Positions 1 through 7,764 are shown, numbered from the stretch's first letter. The stretch: DNA of 20,826 nucleotides from an uncultured Eubacteriales bacterium (GCA_900548595.1 URLB01000015.1:1-20826), one strand, 5' to 3'. The notes: generated by a model from the letters alone, not told the origin. Numbers and translations: made by a program.

Positions 1-751
1 CTTCATATATAAGTACTGCCGCCGCTACGGAAGCATTCAAAGATTCGGCTCCTCCGGGCATAGGTATCTTTACAAGCCTATCACACATTTTTGCAGCTTT
101 ATCGGAAAGACCTCTTGCCTCATTTCCTAGCATAAATGCGCATCCGCCTTTTAAATCTAAATCATAATGATATGTATTTCCTTTTAAATGAGCCGCATAA
201 ACATTTATATTTTTGCTTTTCATAACAGACGTAATATATTCAAGGTCTGCATTTTGTATAATAGGTATTTTAAATACTGCTCCCATTGTAGAGCGCAGAA
301 CCTTTGGGTTATAAAGGTCAACGCTGCCTTTTGACAATACTATTCCGTCTGCCCCTGCCGCATATGCCGTTCTTATGACTGTTCCGAGATTTCCCGGGTC
401 GTTCATTTCTTCTGCAATTATATAAAAACCGCCGTCTTTTATTATTTCTTCTGCGTCAAAATTTATTTTTTGGCATACTGCCATTATTCCCTGAGGATTT
501 TCCGTTTCGCTTATTTCTTTAAAAAGCCTATTGCTCACTACATAACACTCGCAACGTTTCATATATCTTGATATGTCGTTTTTTGCGGCAAATCCATCTG
601 AAAATATCATTTTTTCAACTTTCATACTTTCCGGAATCTCCGATACAAATCTAAGACCGTCGGCTATGAAAGTATTTGTCCTGTCCCTGTATTTCTTTTC
701 GGAAAGAGACTTTATTTCCTTTATAATTTTATTCTGCGAACTTTCTATCAT
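1..751 (-). CDS. TrmH/SpoU-family RNA 2'-O-ribose methyltransferase, C-terminus cut by window edge
   Basis: Probably methylates a ribose 2'-OH in rRNA or tRNA with S-adenosylmethionine; the target base cannot be told from the sequence. About 250 residues are visible. An N-terminal substrate-binding part (residues 1-100, starting MIESSQNKIIKEIKSL) is followed by the SpoU knot domain with its three motifs: NDPGNLGTVIRTA, then LGNEARGLS, then IPMPGGAESLNASVAAAV close to the left edge. Family members are about 260 residues long, so only a few residues are missing. The start is the ATG at 751, with an upstream GAGGTGG ribosome binding site (about 759-765). It lies 123 bp downstream of the YolD-like gene on the same strand and has a possible extended -10 of its own. 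The organisation resembles RlmB/YsgA-type genes, but I assign no symbol. Confidence 0.93.
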   Translation of the reverse strand, partial: MIESSQNKIIKEIKSLSEKKYRDRTNTFIADGLRFVSEIPESMKVEKMIFSDGFAAKNDISRYMKRCECYVVSNRLFKEISETENPQGIMAVCQKINFDAEEIIKDGGFYIIAEEMNDPGNLGTVIRTAYAAGADGIVLSKGSVDLYNPKVLRSTMGAVFKIPIIQNADLEYITSVMKSKNINVYAAHLKGNTYHYDLDLKGGCAFMLGNEARGLSDKAAKMCDRLVKIPMPGGAESLNASVAAAVLIYE

Positions 752-778
752 TATAAACCACCTCGTCATATACCGATT

Positions 779-787
779 ATTTTACCA
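779..787 (-). promoter_or_regulatory. possible extended -10 promoter of the RNA methyltransferase gene
   Basis: The minus strand reads TGGTAAAAT, an extended -10 (TGn plus a 5/6 TATAAT match), about 28 bases upstream of the ATG. No good -35 is present. No terminator is seen after the YolD-like gene, so read-through from the SOS cassette is also possible. Confidence 0.3.
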
Positions 788-874
788 GACTTTAACGAAT
801 TTTGATACAGTGATTTACTGTGTAAAGCATAATTTATACATTTCTTGTTTGTTTAATATACTGATATTCAACTT

Positions 875-1201
875 TCATCCATAAAATCCGTCAAAAATAT
901 CATTTCCCGCTATCCGATAAATATCTTCAAAATTAATAACTGTTTTTATTATTGTAAGCTGATGAAAATCATAATCAATATCACTGACAGTGCCTTCAAC
1001 TTCTTCATAATGGTCTATATTGTAGTATACAACTTTAATTATGTTGCCCCTCTCTACATAATTAAGTTTTTTTGACAAAATTTCAGAGTCCTCTTCCGAA
1101 ATAATCCGTCTTGGTTCTTTGATTTTTTCCTTTTCTTTTATACAGCTGTAATACCCTTTTAATGCGGCAAAAGGTGAAAACTGAACTGCTCTGTTACCCA
1201 C
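875..1201 (-). CDS. YolD-like protein, Y-family polymerase partner
   Basis: A 108-residue protein of the YolD-like family (PF08863). The diagnostic N-terminal motif is seen as the sequence RAVQFSPFAALKGY at residues 4-17, followed by a basic helical stretch and a C-terminal beta-rich half with GTVSDIDYDFHQLTI. YolD-like genes are commonly found next to Y-family polymerases of the UvrX/YqjW type in Firmicutes and are thought to act with them, as UmuD-like partners; the molecular role is not established. Here the start overlaps the end of the polymerase gene by 8 bases, which suggests translational coupling. It is the last gene of a three-gene cassette with a LexA-like operator. I am sure of the family and only moderately sure of the role. 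Confidence 0.88.
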   Translation of the reverse strand: MGNRAVQFSPFAALKGYYSCIKEKEKIKEPRRIISEEDSEILSKKLNYVERGNIIKVVYYNIDHYEEVEGTVSDIDYDFHQLTIIKTVINFEDIYRIAGNDIFDGFYG

Positions 1202-2456
1202 CGTTATGGCCTCCTATCATTTTATTTCTTTGGCAGCCTGTTGCCTTTTCTTCCAAACTGATACCCCTTACAACAGAATTTTTACCATATTTATTTTTTA
1301 TCTTTATTATCGCTTCCTGTGCCTTGCGTTCTTTTTCATTGAGCTTATTGTCCTCAAATAAACTTATCTGAATAAATTCTTCCTCCGTAATATTATTTAC
1401 CGAAACGCTTACCTGCCTTATAGGGTATTCTTTCAGCGTTGTATCTTCATATAGTTCCTTAAACGCTTTTACAAGGGAAGTGTAACAATTTATATAATCG
1501 GAAAGTTTTCTTGTGCCTCCCGTAGAACTATGTATATTTTTAGAGTAGTTTACGGTCAGCGAAATCGAGTCTGTAACCAGATTTTTATCTATAAGTTCCA
1601 ATGACAATAAATCTATCATTTCTTTAACGCATACAAAAGCATCTTTAAAATTATAGTCCTCGAAAAATATTTGACTGTTTGACAGAGAAGCTGTTTTAGC
1701 CGTATATTCATGTATTTCTTTTATGGTGCACGGTTCATACCCGTTTGCATGGTCTATTAAAAATTCGGCATTTGTTCCAAACTCTTTATATAATATTTTC
1801 TCCGGTAATTTTGTTACGCCGTATAAATCATATACTCCGTATTTTTCCAATCTGTGCGCTGTGCCCTTACCTACGTTCCATATATCTGTTATAGGTCTGT
1901 GACGCCAAATTGTACGTCTAAATTCTTTTTCATCCAAATATCCTATATTGTCTTCCGTATGTTTCGCCGTTATATCCAACGCTATTTTAGCAAGGAACAT
2001 ATTTGTTCCGTATCCTGCGCTTGCCGTAATCCCCGTAGAATCAAAAACAGCTTTTATAAGCATTAACACAAGCTCCTTGGCCGTCTTTTCATATAGATTC
2101 AAATAAGGCGTCAAATCTAAAAAACACTCGTCTATAGAATATACATGTATATCGTCTTTGCTTATATATTTTAAATACGTTTCATAAACATTCGCAGAAT
2201 ATTCGATATACAGTTTCATTCTCGGTAAAGCCGTTATATATTCAATATCTTTCGGTATTTCATATATACGGCATCTGTTTCTTACGCCAAGAGCTTTAAG
2301 CGCAGGACTGACCGCAAGACAAATTGCTCCGTTTCCTCTTGCTTTATCGGCAACGACAAGATTTGTTTTTAATGGATCCAGGCCTCTCTCCACACATTCC
2401 ACGGAAGCAAAAAAGCTTTTCAGATCTATACATGCGTATATTTTTGTATCGGACAT
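1194..2456 (-). CDS. Y-family (DinB/UvrX/UmuC-like) translesion DNA polymerase
   Basis: Error-prone polymerase that copies past damaged bases. With the start at 2456 it has 420 residues, normal for the family. The palm carboxylates are visible: D11 in YACIDLKSFFASVE, and the D109-E110 pair in VYSIDECFLDL. A GYGTNMFLAKIALD segment follows, then helix-hairpin-helix-like (WNVGKGTAHRLEKYGV) and little-finger regions. Near the C-terminus QISLF is a classic beta-clamp binding motif, so the enzyme should be recruited to the replication clamp. The ATG at 2456 is preferred to the in-frame ATG at 2498 because an AAGGAG site sits just upstream and the conserved N-terminus begins there; the longer form would overlap the preceding gene. 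It lies 23 bases behind the small gene and overlaps the YolD-like gene. Probably induced by DNA damage through the upstream LexA-like box. Confidence 0.93.
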   Translation of the reverse strand: MSDTKIYACIDLKSFFASVECVERGLDPLKTNLVVADKARGNGAICLAVSPALKALGVRNRCRIYEIPKDIEYITALPRMKLYIEYSANVYETYLKYISKDDIHVYSIDECFLDLTPYLNLYEKTAKELVLMLIKAVFDSTGITASAGYGTNMFLAKIALDITAKHTEDNIGYLDEKEFRRTIWRHRPITDIWNVGKGTAHRLEKYGVYDLYGVTKLPEKILYKEFGTNAEFLIDHANGYEPCTIKEIHEYTAKTASLSNSQIFFEDYNFKDAFVCVKEMIDLLSLELIDKNLVTDSISLTVNYSKNIHSSTGGTRKLSDYINCYTSLVKAFKELYEDTTLKEYPIRQVSVSVNNITEEEFIQISLFEDNKLNEKERKAQEAIIKIKNKYGKNSVVRGISLEEKATGCQRNKMIGGHNGG

Positions 2457-2479
2457 ATCAAATACATCTCCTTGGCATA

Positions 2480-2722
2480 CTATACCTCTACATACCATTT
2501 ACCGTCGTCATTGAATAAATATTTTATCCTGCCTTTGACTTTACACTTAAATCTGTATATATTCCTGCCTTTGTCGTCTGTTCTCCATATTTGTCTTTCC
2601 AACACATTTTCTATATGATACATAGTTCCGTCTTTCCATGCGAATGCAATAGGACTTATAGTGCCGTTTTTGGAACAAAGCATAGTCATATCTATATATA
2701 TCTTTTCTTTTTTACGAACCAT
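2480..2722 (-). CDS. small conserved protein of the Y-family polymerase cassette
   Basis: 80 residues, function unknown. It begins with a basic segment (MVRKKEKIYIDM), then a stretch ISPIAFAWKDGTMYHIENVLERQ that looks like a small beta-rich fold, and ends in a second beta-like stretch with IKYLFNDDGKWYVEV. No signal peptide, membrane segment or catalytic motif is seen. Comparable small proteins are found beside Y-family polymerases in other clostridia, and the layout recalls DUF6504-type partners of actinobacterial dinB genes, but that link is only a resemblance. It is the first gene after the SOS-type promoter, with GAGGAG and GGGTG as possible ribosome binding sites, and sits 23 bases before the polymerase start. 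The shared operon suggests a role in translesion synthesis. Confidence 0.75.
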   Translation of the reverse strand: MVRKKEKIYIDMTMLCSKNGTISPIAFAWKDGTMYHIENVLERQIWRTDDKGRNIYRFKCKVKGRIKYLFNDDGKWYVEV

Positions 2723-2750
2723 TTATAACACCCGCTCCTCGTATAATTTA

Positions 2751-2762
2751 GAAAATATGTTC
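2751..2762. promoter_or_regulatory. LexA (SOS box)-like operator
   Basis: The minus strand reads GAACATATTTTC, which matches the Gram-positive SOS box GAAC-N4-GTTC in seven of eight defined positions and shares the ATAT centre of the B. subtilis-type box. It lies just downstream of a strong promoter, over the expected transcription start, where a bound repressor would block it. The downstream genes are typical SOS targets. Confidence 0.6.
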
Positions 2763-2772
2763 TATATAAGAT

Positions 2773-2801
2773 ATTATAATAAAAACATATATTCTTGTAA
2801 A
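2773..2801 (-). promoter_or_regulatory. sigma-A promoter of the translesion polymerase cassette
   Basis: On the minus strand there is a -35 TTTACA (2796-2801, 5/6), a 17-base spacer, and a perfect -10 TATAAT (2773-2778). The start site would fall near 2766, immediately before the LexA-like box and about 44 bases before the ATG of the small gene. Confidence 0.7.
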
Positions 2802-2961
2802 TAGTAATTATATGAAATACCGAACTATATTTCTTATTTATGACTTTGTCTTTCTTTGAATATATAAAACCAATAAAAATATGCTTGAACAAAATATGAA
2901 CTTTATCACATCAAACGGAAAATATTTTTTACAAAAACTTATATAAATCAGTCTGTATTTA

Positions 2962-2970
2962 TGATATAAT
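2962..2970 (+). promoter_or_regulatory. aroC: extended -10 promoter of aroC
   Basis: TGATATAAT is a perfect extended -10 (TGn-TATAAT) about 35 bases upstream of the GTG start. No convincing -35 is seen at the right distance, which is tolerated for extended -10 promoters. The leader is A/T-rich and short, with no visible riboswitch. Confidence 0.5.
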
Positions 2971-3004
2971 TAAAAAATTAAAATAACAGTCAGGAGTGTT
3001 TTTT

Positions 3005-4099
3005 GTGGCAGGGTCATCTTTCGGTACAAATTTTAAAATAACGACTTGGGGTGAATCCCACGGAACGGCTCTTGGAGTAACAATAGACGGCTGTCCTGCC
3101 GGAATCAGCCTTTGCGATGATGATATACAAAAAGAGCTTGACAGGCGAAAACCCGGTTCTAATCCATACGGAACAAAAAGACAGGAAAGCGATAAAGCTT
3201 CTATTCTTTCCGGAATATTTGAAGGAAAAACAACAGGTACTCCTATAACGATAATTGTATACAATGCAGACCATCATTCTGCCGACTACGGTAATATAGC
3301 CGATAAATACAGACCGGGTCATGCCGACTATGGTTTTGACTGTAAATACGGTTTCAGAGACTACAGAGGCGGCGGACGTTCTTCCGGAAGAGAAACATTA
3401 TGCAGAGTTGCCGCCGGCGCCGTGGCAAAAAAGTTCCTTTCCGAACTCGGTATAGATATAAAGGCATATACAACTTCAATAGGACCTGTATCTGCAGAAC
3501 ATATAAATATTGATGAACGCTTTAATAATCCTCTTGTTATGCCGGATTTAAAAGCCGCTGAAAAAGCCGCCGCATATCTGGATAAATGTATGTCGGAAGG
3601 CGACAGCTCGGGCGGTACTGCCGAATGTATAATAAGCGGAGTTCCCACCGGTATAGGCGAACCCGTCTTTGATAAATTAGACGCTGTTCTTGCTTCTGCG
3701 GTAATGTCTATAGGAGCGGTAAAAGCTATTGAATTCGGCTCCGGCTTTAAAGTTTCATCAATGAAAGGTTCAAAAAACAACGACCCTTTCATTTCCGAAA
3801 ACGGTAAAGTTGTGAAAACTTCCAATAATTCCGGAGGTATTCTCGGCGGAATTTCCGATGGAAGCGATATTATATTAAGAGCGGCTTTTAAGCCGACTCC
3901 CTCTATATCAATTAAGCAGAATACCGTTACAAAAGACGGTATAAATACCGAAATAGAAATAAAAGGACGGCATGACCCTATTATCGTGCCCAGGGCAATA
4001 GTTGTAATAGAAGCAATGTGCGCTGTTGCTTTGGCAGATATGGTTATAAGGTCAATGTCGTCTAAAGTTCAAAATATTATAAAATTTTATAAGGGGTGA
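3005..4099 (+). CDS. aroC: chorismate synthase
   Basis: Last step of the shikimate pathway: converts 5-enolpyruvylshikimate-3-phosphate to chorismate, using reduced FMN, in the cytoplasm. The 364-residue length is normal. Family signatures are all present: TTWGESHG near the N-terminus, GTPITI, RPGHADYGFDCKYGFRDYRGG followed by GRSSGRETLCRVAAGA, DSSGGTAE, and IEFGSGF. The GTG at 3005 is chosen over the in-frame GTG at 2996, because the AGGAG ribosome binding site (2992-2996) is 8 bases before 3005 and the protein then starts MAGSSFGTNFKI, as in homologues. The stop is directly followed by the LUD gene, with the next ribosome binding site overlapping the aroC end, so the two are probably cotranscribed. 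No other shikimate gene is in the window. Confidence 0.97.
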   Translation: MAGSSFGTNFKITTWGESHGTALGVTIDGCPAGISLCDDDIQKELDRRKPGSNPYGTKRQESDKASILSGIFEGKTTGTPITIIVYNADHHSADYGNIADKYRPGHADYGFDCKYGFRDYRGGGRSSGRETLCRVAAGAVAKKFLSELGIDIKAYTTSIGPVSAEHINIDERFNNPLVMPDLKAAEKAAAYLDKCMSEGDSSGGTAECIISGVPTGIGEPVFDKLDAVLASAVMSIGAVKAIEFGSGFKVSSMKGSKNNDPFISENGKVVKTSNNSGGILGGISDGSDIILRAAFKPTPSISIKQNTVTKDGINTEIEIKGRHDPIIVPRAIVVIEAMCAVALADMVIRSMSSKVQNIIKFYKG

Positions 4100-4104
4100 T
4101 TGTA

Positions 4105-4788
4105 ATGGGGCAGAATATTGACAACTACAAAAAAGTTATTACAGCTAAAATGATAGCCGACAGCAGAACGGAAGTAGTAGCTAACCGAGTTATTGACGGT
4201 TTGAAAAAACGAAATATGAAAGGTTATTTCTGTCAAACTATGGAAGAAGCTAATAATCTTATTTTGAGTCTTATACCCGAGGGCGATTCGGTATCATGGG
4301 GCGGTTCTATGTCAATACGCGACAGCGGCTTGACAAAAGCAATAAAGGACTGCGGAAAATATAACGTCATGGATCGTGATGAAGCAAAATCTACAGAAGA
4401 AATGCGTGAAATACAAAGACAGGCTCTGCTTTGCGACACATTCCTTATGGGCACAAACGCAATGACTGACGACGGAGAGCTTGTAAATATCGACGGTCTC
4501 GGAAACCGTGTTGCCGCTCTTTGCTACGGCCCGAAACAGGTAATAGTCGTTGCCGGAATAAATAAGGTAATGCATTCGGAGGAAGCCGCCATAGAACGCG
4601 CACGCAACGTTGCCGCTCCCATAAACATCCATAGATTTCCCGAAAATCAAACTCCATGCAAAGTAACAGGTAAATGCGGTAACTGCACAAGCGACGGCTG
4701 TATTTGCAGACAGATACTTATCACAAGAATGTCAATGATTCCCGAAAGAATAAAAGTAGTTCTTGTAAACGAAAATATAGGATTCTGA
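4105..4788 (+). CDS. LUD-domain protein (lactate utilization protein-like)
   Basis: A stand-alone LUD domain (PF02589, formerly DUF162) protein of 227 residues, related to LutB/LutC but lacking the ferredoxin-type region of LutB. Visible features are VSWGGSMSIRDSGL, the FLMGTNAMTDDGELVNIDGLGNR core, and VIVVAGINKV. Near the C-terminus there is a cysteine cluster, TPCKVTGKCGNC followed by DGCICRQI, which could bind a metal or iron-sulfur centre. The substrate is unknown; similar stand-alone proteins are common in clostridia. The ATG at 4105 has AGGGG eight bases upstream; a GTG at 4096 overlapping the aroC stop is an alternative. It is probably transcribed with aroC, but the sequence does not show why they are paired. 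Confidence 0.85.
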   Translation: MGQNIDNYKKVITAKMIADSRTEVVANRVIDGLKKRNMKGYFCQTMEEANNLILSLIPEGDSVSWGGSMSIRDSGLTKAIKDCGKYNVMDRDEAKSTEEMREIQRQALLCDTFLMGTNAMTDDGELVNIDGLGNRVAALCYGPKQVIVVAGINKVMHSEEAAIERARNVAAPINIHRFPENQTPCKVTGKCGNCTSDGCICRQILITRMSMIPERIKVVLVNENIGF

Positions 4789-4845
4789 CGGGTATTATTA
4801 TAGGGGCGGATATACCGCCGACTTAAATTTAAAGGAGGATTTTAA

Positions 4846-6288
4846 ATGAAATTCAGTAAAAAATTATGTGCAATTTCACTTTCTGCAGTAATGTCTCTTT
4901 CCGTATGTATACCTGTGTTTGCCGCAGACGAGACGCCTGAATATGAAACCGCAAAAATCCAGGTAAACGGAGTTATGGCAAAAGACCCAGCTGTGCTTGC
5001 AGACGGTGCGACTTATGTAAAAGCTGAAAACATCAAATCACTTTTCGGAGTTGAGTGTTCTGTAAAAGACGGCAAGGCAACATTGACTGTTGACGGAAAA
5101 CAGGTTGCTTTGGATTCAGCTGTTGTCGATGAAAATCTCATATCAATCAGAACCGTAGCCGACACTTTGGATCTCATGCTCGGTTGGGATGACGCTGAAA
5201 AAACAGCAATTGTTATTGATGTAAATAATGTAGCCAAGGAAAATGACGTTACATTCGATCTTCTAAAAAAATATATGGACTATTCTAAGTCAATGGGAGA
5301 TACGTTTAAGACAACAGGTGAATTTAAAGGCAGCGTTGAAGTAGCTGATGAAACAGCTCCTTTGACAATTGCATATGACGGAACAGTCGACTCATTAGCT
5401 TCTAAAAAAGGTGAAGAAGCTACAATGAAGCTCAATATGGATCTTTCAAAAGTAAAGACTATGCTTCAGTCAGAAGAAATGGACGAATCAGAAAAAGCCG
5501 TTATGGATACGATATTCAAAGCAATTGAAAGCAGCGAAACAAAATATATCTACGATATGGAAAAAGGAATATTCTACATGAATTCCTCTATGTTCTCTGC
5601 CTTCGGCGTTGATCCTGCCGCATGGATAAGCCTTGACTTAAATGCATTTATGAACATGAGCGGTGCAGGCAGTTTTGACATGAATGCAATACTTGACCTT
5701 GCCGAAACAGGAGATATCGAAGGATACATTCTTGAAGTGCTTAAAAGCATACCTGTTGACAGTGTAAACAGCTATAAAGAAATAGATGAATCTTATAAAG
5801 CTGTAGCCGCAATGCTTGGCGATAAGGCATTCAAACATGACGGAGACAAATATACGTCTACTTATGCTCTCAACGAAGACGGAACAGAACTTACATATGT
5901 AACAACTCTCGGTTCAGAGGGAGACAAAGTCAACTCAATATCAATTGTTATGAAAATGTCTGCTGACGGCGTAAAAATGGATATGACAGTATCAACAGAT
6001 AAAGATTTCAACTCATCAATGTCATTTACTATGGATATAGCAGATTTTATGAAACTTTATATGGAATTCAAATCAACTTATGAGGCTTCTGCTAAAGAAC
6101 CTGCATTAACGCTTCCCGAAGGAGCAGTAGTTATTTCTCTCAACGATATGATGAATAATCTTGCTACAGACGTTGTGGTTACCGAAACCGCAGTTGAAGC
6201 AACGGAAGTATCCAAAAATGCAGCTGAAGAACCCACTGTTGAAATAACGGAAATCGAAACTCCCGTTGAAAATACAGAAGTTGCTTAA
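4846..6288 (+). CDS. secreted protein with copper-amine-oxidase-N-like (stalk) domain and a long unique body
   Basis: 480 residues, exported. A typical signal peptide (MKFSKKLCAISLSAVMSL, cleavage near VFA-A at residue 26) is followed by a stalk-type domain (residues about 37-127: IQVNGVMAKDPAVL, then VKAENIKSLFGVE and a GWDDAEKTAIVIDV end) of the kind found in many clostridial surface proteins. Residues about 135-420 form a body that I do not recognise, rich in Met, Asp, Lys and Ser with many short beta-like segments; its layout suggests a lipid- or ligand-binding lipoprotein-like fold, but this is a guess. The tail is rich in Thr, Glu and Val with repeated TE(V/I) steps and has no LPXTG or membrane anchor. 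Excellent AAAGGAGGA ribosome binding site. A short GGCGG-ATATA-CCGCC hairpin (4805-4819) separates it from the LUD gene. It ends at a strong terminator. Confidence 0.85.
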   Translation: MKFSKKLCAISLSAVMSLSVCIPVFAADETPEYETAKIQVNGVMAKDPAVLADGATYVKAENIKSLFGVECSVKDGKATLTVDGKQVALDSAVVDENLISIRTVADTLDLMLGWDDAEKTAIVIDVNNVAKENDVTFDLLKKYMDYSKSMGDTFKTTGEFKGSVEVADETAPLTIAYDGTVDSLASKKGEEATMKLNMDLSKVKTMLQSEEMDESEKAVMDTIFKAIESSETKYIYDMEKGIFYMNSSMFSAFGVDPAAWISLDLNAFMNMSGAGSFDMNAILDLAETGDIEGYILEVLKSIPVDSVNSYKEIDESYKAVAAMLGDKAFKHDGDKYTSTYALNEDGTELTYVTTLGSEGDKVNSISIVMKMSADGVKMDMTVSTDKDFNSSMSFTMDIADFMKLYMEFKSTYEASAKEPALTLPEGAVVISLNDMMNNLATDVVVTETAVEATEVSKNAAEEPTVEITEIETPVENTEVA

Positions 6289-6295
6289 AAACACT

Positions 6296-6326
6296 AAAGA
6301 CCTGACTTTGTAAGTCAGGTCTTTTT
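6296..6326. terminator. bidirectional intrinsic terminator
   Basis: A perfect 13-bp stem (AAAGACCTGACTT, 6296-6308, with 6312-6324) has a 3-base loop and runs into T residues on the plus strand. On the minus strand it is also followed by a T-rich stretch. It lies between convergent genes: the secreted stalk-domain protein and the YgjP-like peptidase, whose stop codon overlaps the T-tract. Confidence 0.88.
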
Positions 6327-7038
6327 ATCTTATACCGTCGTTATATTTCGTTTCCAAAATTTCCTTTCTTTCTTTCCAATCCGGCATTAATTTATTCAGA
6401 ACAGCATAAAATTTATCACTATGATCGTATGATACAAAATGAGCCAGTTCATGTAACACAACTTGATCTATGCATTTTATATCTGATTTTATAAGCTGAA
6501 CGTTAAGTCCTATTCTTTTCTTCTGATTATTACAGCTTCCCCATCTGCTTTTCATATTTCTTATATAAATTTCAGGTCTGTCTATATTATACTCTTTTGC
6601 CAGTTCCAACATTCTTGTAAGAGAATCTTCAAATATCGACTTTGCCTGATTGATAAGCCAATTAATATATTTTGGCTTTATATTATCATCATTTTCCCTT
6701 GAACTGACGATTATCTCATCACCCGTTATATCAACCTCAAACTTTCCGCCGCTTTCAAGCCTAAGCTCATATTCATTTCCCAGATAGTACAATATTTTCC
6801 CATCGTACATATCGCCGTCGGGCATATTTTCACGTCTCTTTTCCAATTCCGCCAGTTTTCTGAAAATCCACTCGGCTTTACTCTCAACAAACGAATCTAC
6901 TTCTTTTACCTGCATTCTGGATGGCGCGGAAACTGAAATATCTCCCTCCGGAGTTATCCTGATGTTAATATTTTTTACGTCTTTTTTTGAAAGTCTGTAT
7001 TCTATACGCAATCCGCAATAGTTTATTGCTCTTAACAT
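6325..7038 (-). CDS. YgjP-like M48-type zinc metallopeptidase (SprT-like)
   Basis: Predicted soluble zinc protease of the YgjP/DUF45 family (PF01863), 237 residues. The zinc motif is HELAH (H196, E197, H200) in VVLHELAHFVSYDHSDKFY, with H206 a likely third ligand, and the family marker MKSRWGSCN lies just before it. The C-terminal MPDWKERKEIL is also typical. Substrates of the family are unknown; in some bacteria members sit near restriction or stress genes, which is not the case here. The ATG at 7038 is preferred to 7056 because AGGTGAT is at the right distance before it. It is convergent with the secreted stalk-domain gene and divergent from the DUF3267 gene. Confidence 0.92.
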   Translation of the reverse strand: MLRAINYCGLRIEYRLSKKDVKNINIRITPEGDISVSAPSRMQVKEVDSFVESKAEWIFRKLAELEKRRENMPDGDMYDGKILYYLGNEYELRLESGGKFEVDITGDEIIVSSRENDDNIKPKYINWLINQAKSIFEDSLTRMLELAKEYNIDRPEIYIRNMKSRWGSCNNQKKRIGLNVQLIKSDIKCIDQVVLHELAHFVSYDHSDKFYAVLNKLMPDWKERKEILETKYNDGIR

Positions 7039-7079
7039 AAATATCACCTGTATCATAGTTTACATTTACGTTTTTAATT

Positions 7080-7108
7080 TTGCAACAGTTTTTATATTGT
7101 TATATAAA
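7080..7108 (+). promoter_or_regulatory. possible promoter of the DUF3267 gene
   Basis: TTGCAA (7080-7085, 4/6), a 17-base spacer, then TATAAA (7103-7108, 5/6). The start would be about 40 bases before the ATG at 7156. The region is very A/T-rich, so chance matches are likely. TTGCAA is its own reverse complement and could also serve the divergent gene, but the -10 in that direction is poor. Confidence 0.35.
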
Positions 7109-7155
7109 ACTTTATCTGTTACTATTTATTTATAATAAATCGGAGGAAACAAATA

Positions 7156-7764
7156 ATGCCAATAATAAAAGGTAATTTTGATATTGAAAGGAATATTGAG
7201 GTATATCAAAACCGGAGACAAAAATATATAGACGAAGGCTATCTTGAATATTCATGCGTCAGAAAAGGACTTGTCCATGACTTACTTTCTACGGCGGCAG
7301 GTCTTCCTGCGTTTGCCGCAATACCTGTTTATATCTATTTCACAGGTGAAATACCGGCATTTGAAACAAAATATTTCCTGCTATGTCTTTTTCTTCTTTT
7401 TATAACGACGCCGATACACGAATTGCTTCATGCCGTCGGTTGGACTGTTTCCTCTGAAACCGACAGAAAAAATATATTTATATACCTTCCGTCAGGTCTT
7501 TCAGACGCATATTGCCATTGCGGAAGTCCTCTACGATTTTTTGAATATACGATAGGCTCTCTTCTGCCGCTTATTATAATGAGCGTCATACCCTCCGCAA
7601 TATCAGTACTTATACATAGTACTCTGCTTCTTTACCTTTCTGTATTCAATGCATTCGGCTGCGGAAGCGACATTATAAATTCAGTCATTGCATTTATACA
7701 CAGAGATGAGATAATACTTGATTATCCGACAGACTGCGGCTTTACTTCTTACAAAAAAGTTTAA
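7156..7764 (+). CDS. DUF3267 membrane protein, putative zincin
   Basis: 202 residues, an integral membrane protein of the DUF3267 family (PF11667). It has a cytosolic-looking charged N-terminus (1-37), a hydrophobic pair near 45-62 and 72-87, the HELLH motif (H88, E89, H92) at the end of the second segment, and further hydrophobic segments near 127-165. The C-terminal GSDIINSVIAFIHRDEIILD followed by PTDCGF is the typical family ending. By fold comparison such proteins are thought to be membrane metalloproteases, but no substrate is known. A GGAGG ribosome binding site is 9 bases before the ATG. It is a single gene between divergent and convergent neighbours; it ends 74 bases before the end of the opposing glucokinase gene, and no clear terminator is seen in that gap. 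Confidence 0.85.
   Translation: MPIIKGNFDIERNIEVYQNRRQKYIDEGYLEYSCVRKGLVHDLLSTAAGLPAFAAIPVYIYFTGEIPAFETKYFLLCLFLLFITTPIHELLHAVGWTVSSETDRKNIFIYLPSGLSDAYCHCGSPLRFFEYTIGSLLPLIIMSVIPSAISVLIHSTLLLYLSVFNAFGCGSDIINSVIAFIHRDEIILDYPTDCGFTSYKKV

Noticed and set aside
573..884. Plus-strand 103-codon ORF opposite the methyltransferase start
   Set aside because: It is antisense to a clear methyltransferase gene and its product is Phe/Ile-rich with no ribosome binding site.
2457..2498. Longer N-terminus of the Y-family polymerase (ATG at 2498)
   Set aside because: It would overlap the upstream gene and adds 14 residues not typical of the family; the AAGGAG site fits the ATG at 2456.
2692..2892. 66-codon minus-strand ORF over the SOS promoter
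   Set aside because: It spans the promoter and operator, has no ribosome binding site and encodes a low-complexity Lys/Tyr/Ile-rich product.
4805..4819. GGCGG-ATATA-CCGCC hairpin as a terminator between the LUD gene and the secreted protein
   Set aside because: The stem is only 5 bp and no T-tract follows; it may stabilise or separate the messages, but I cannot call it a terminator.
7057..7085. TTGCAA as a shared -35 for divergent promoters of the YgjP-like and DUF3267 genes
   Set aside because: In the minus direction the -10 is TAAACT and the start would fall on the ribosome binding site, so the symmetric promoter idea is not convincing.
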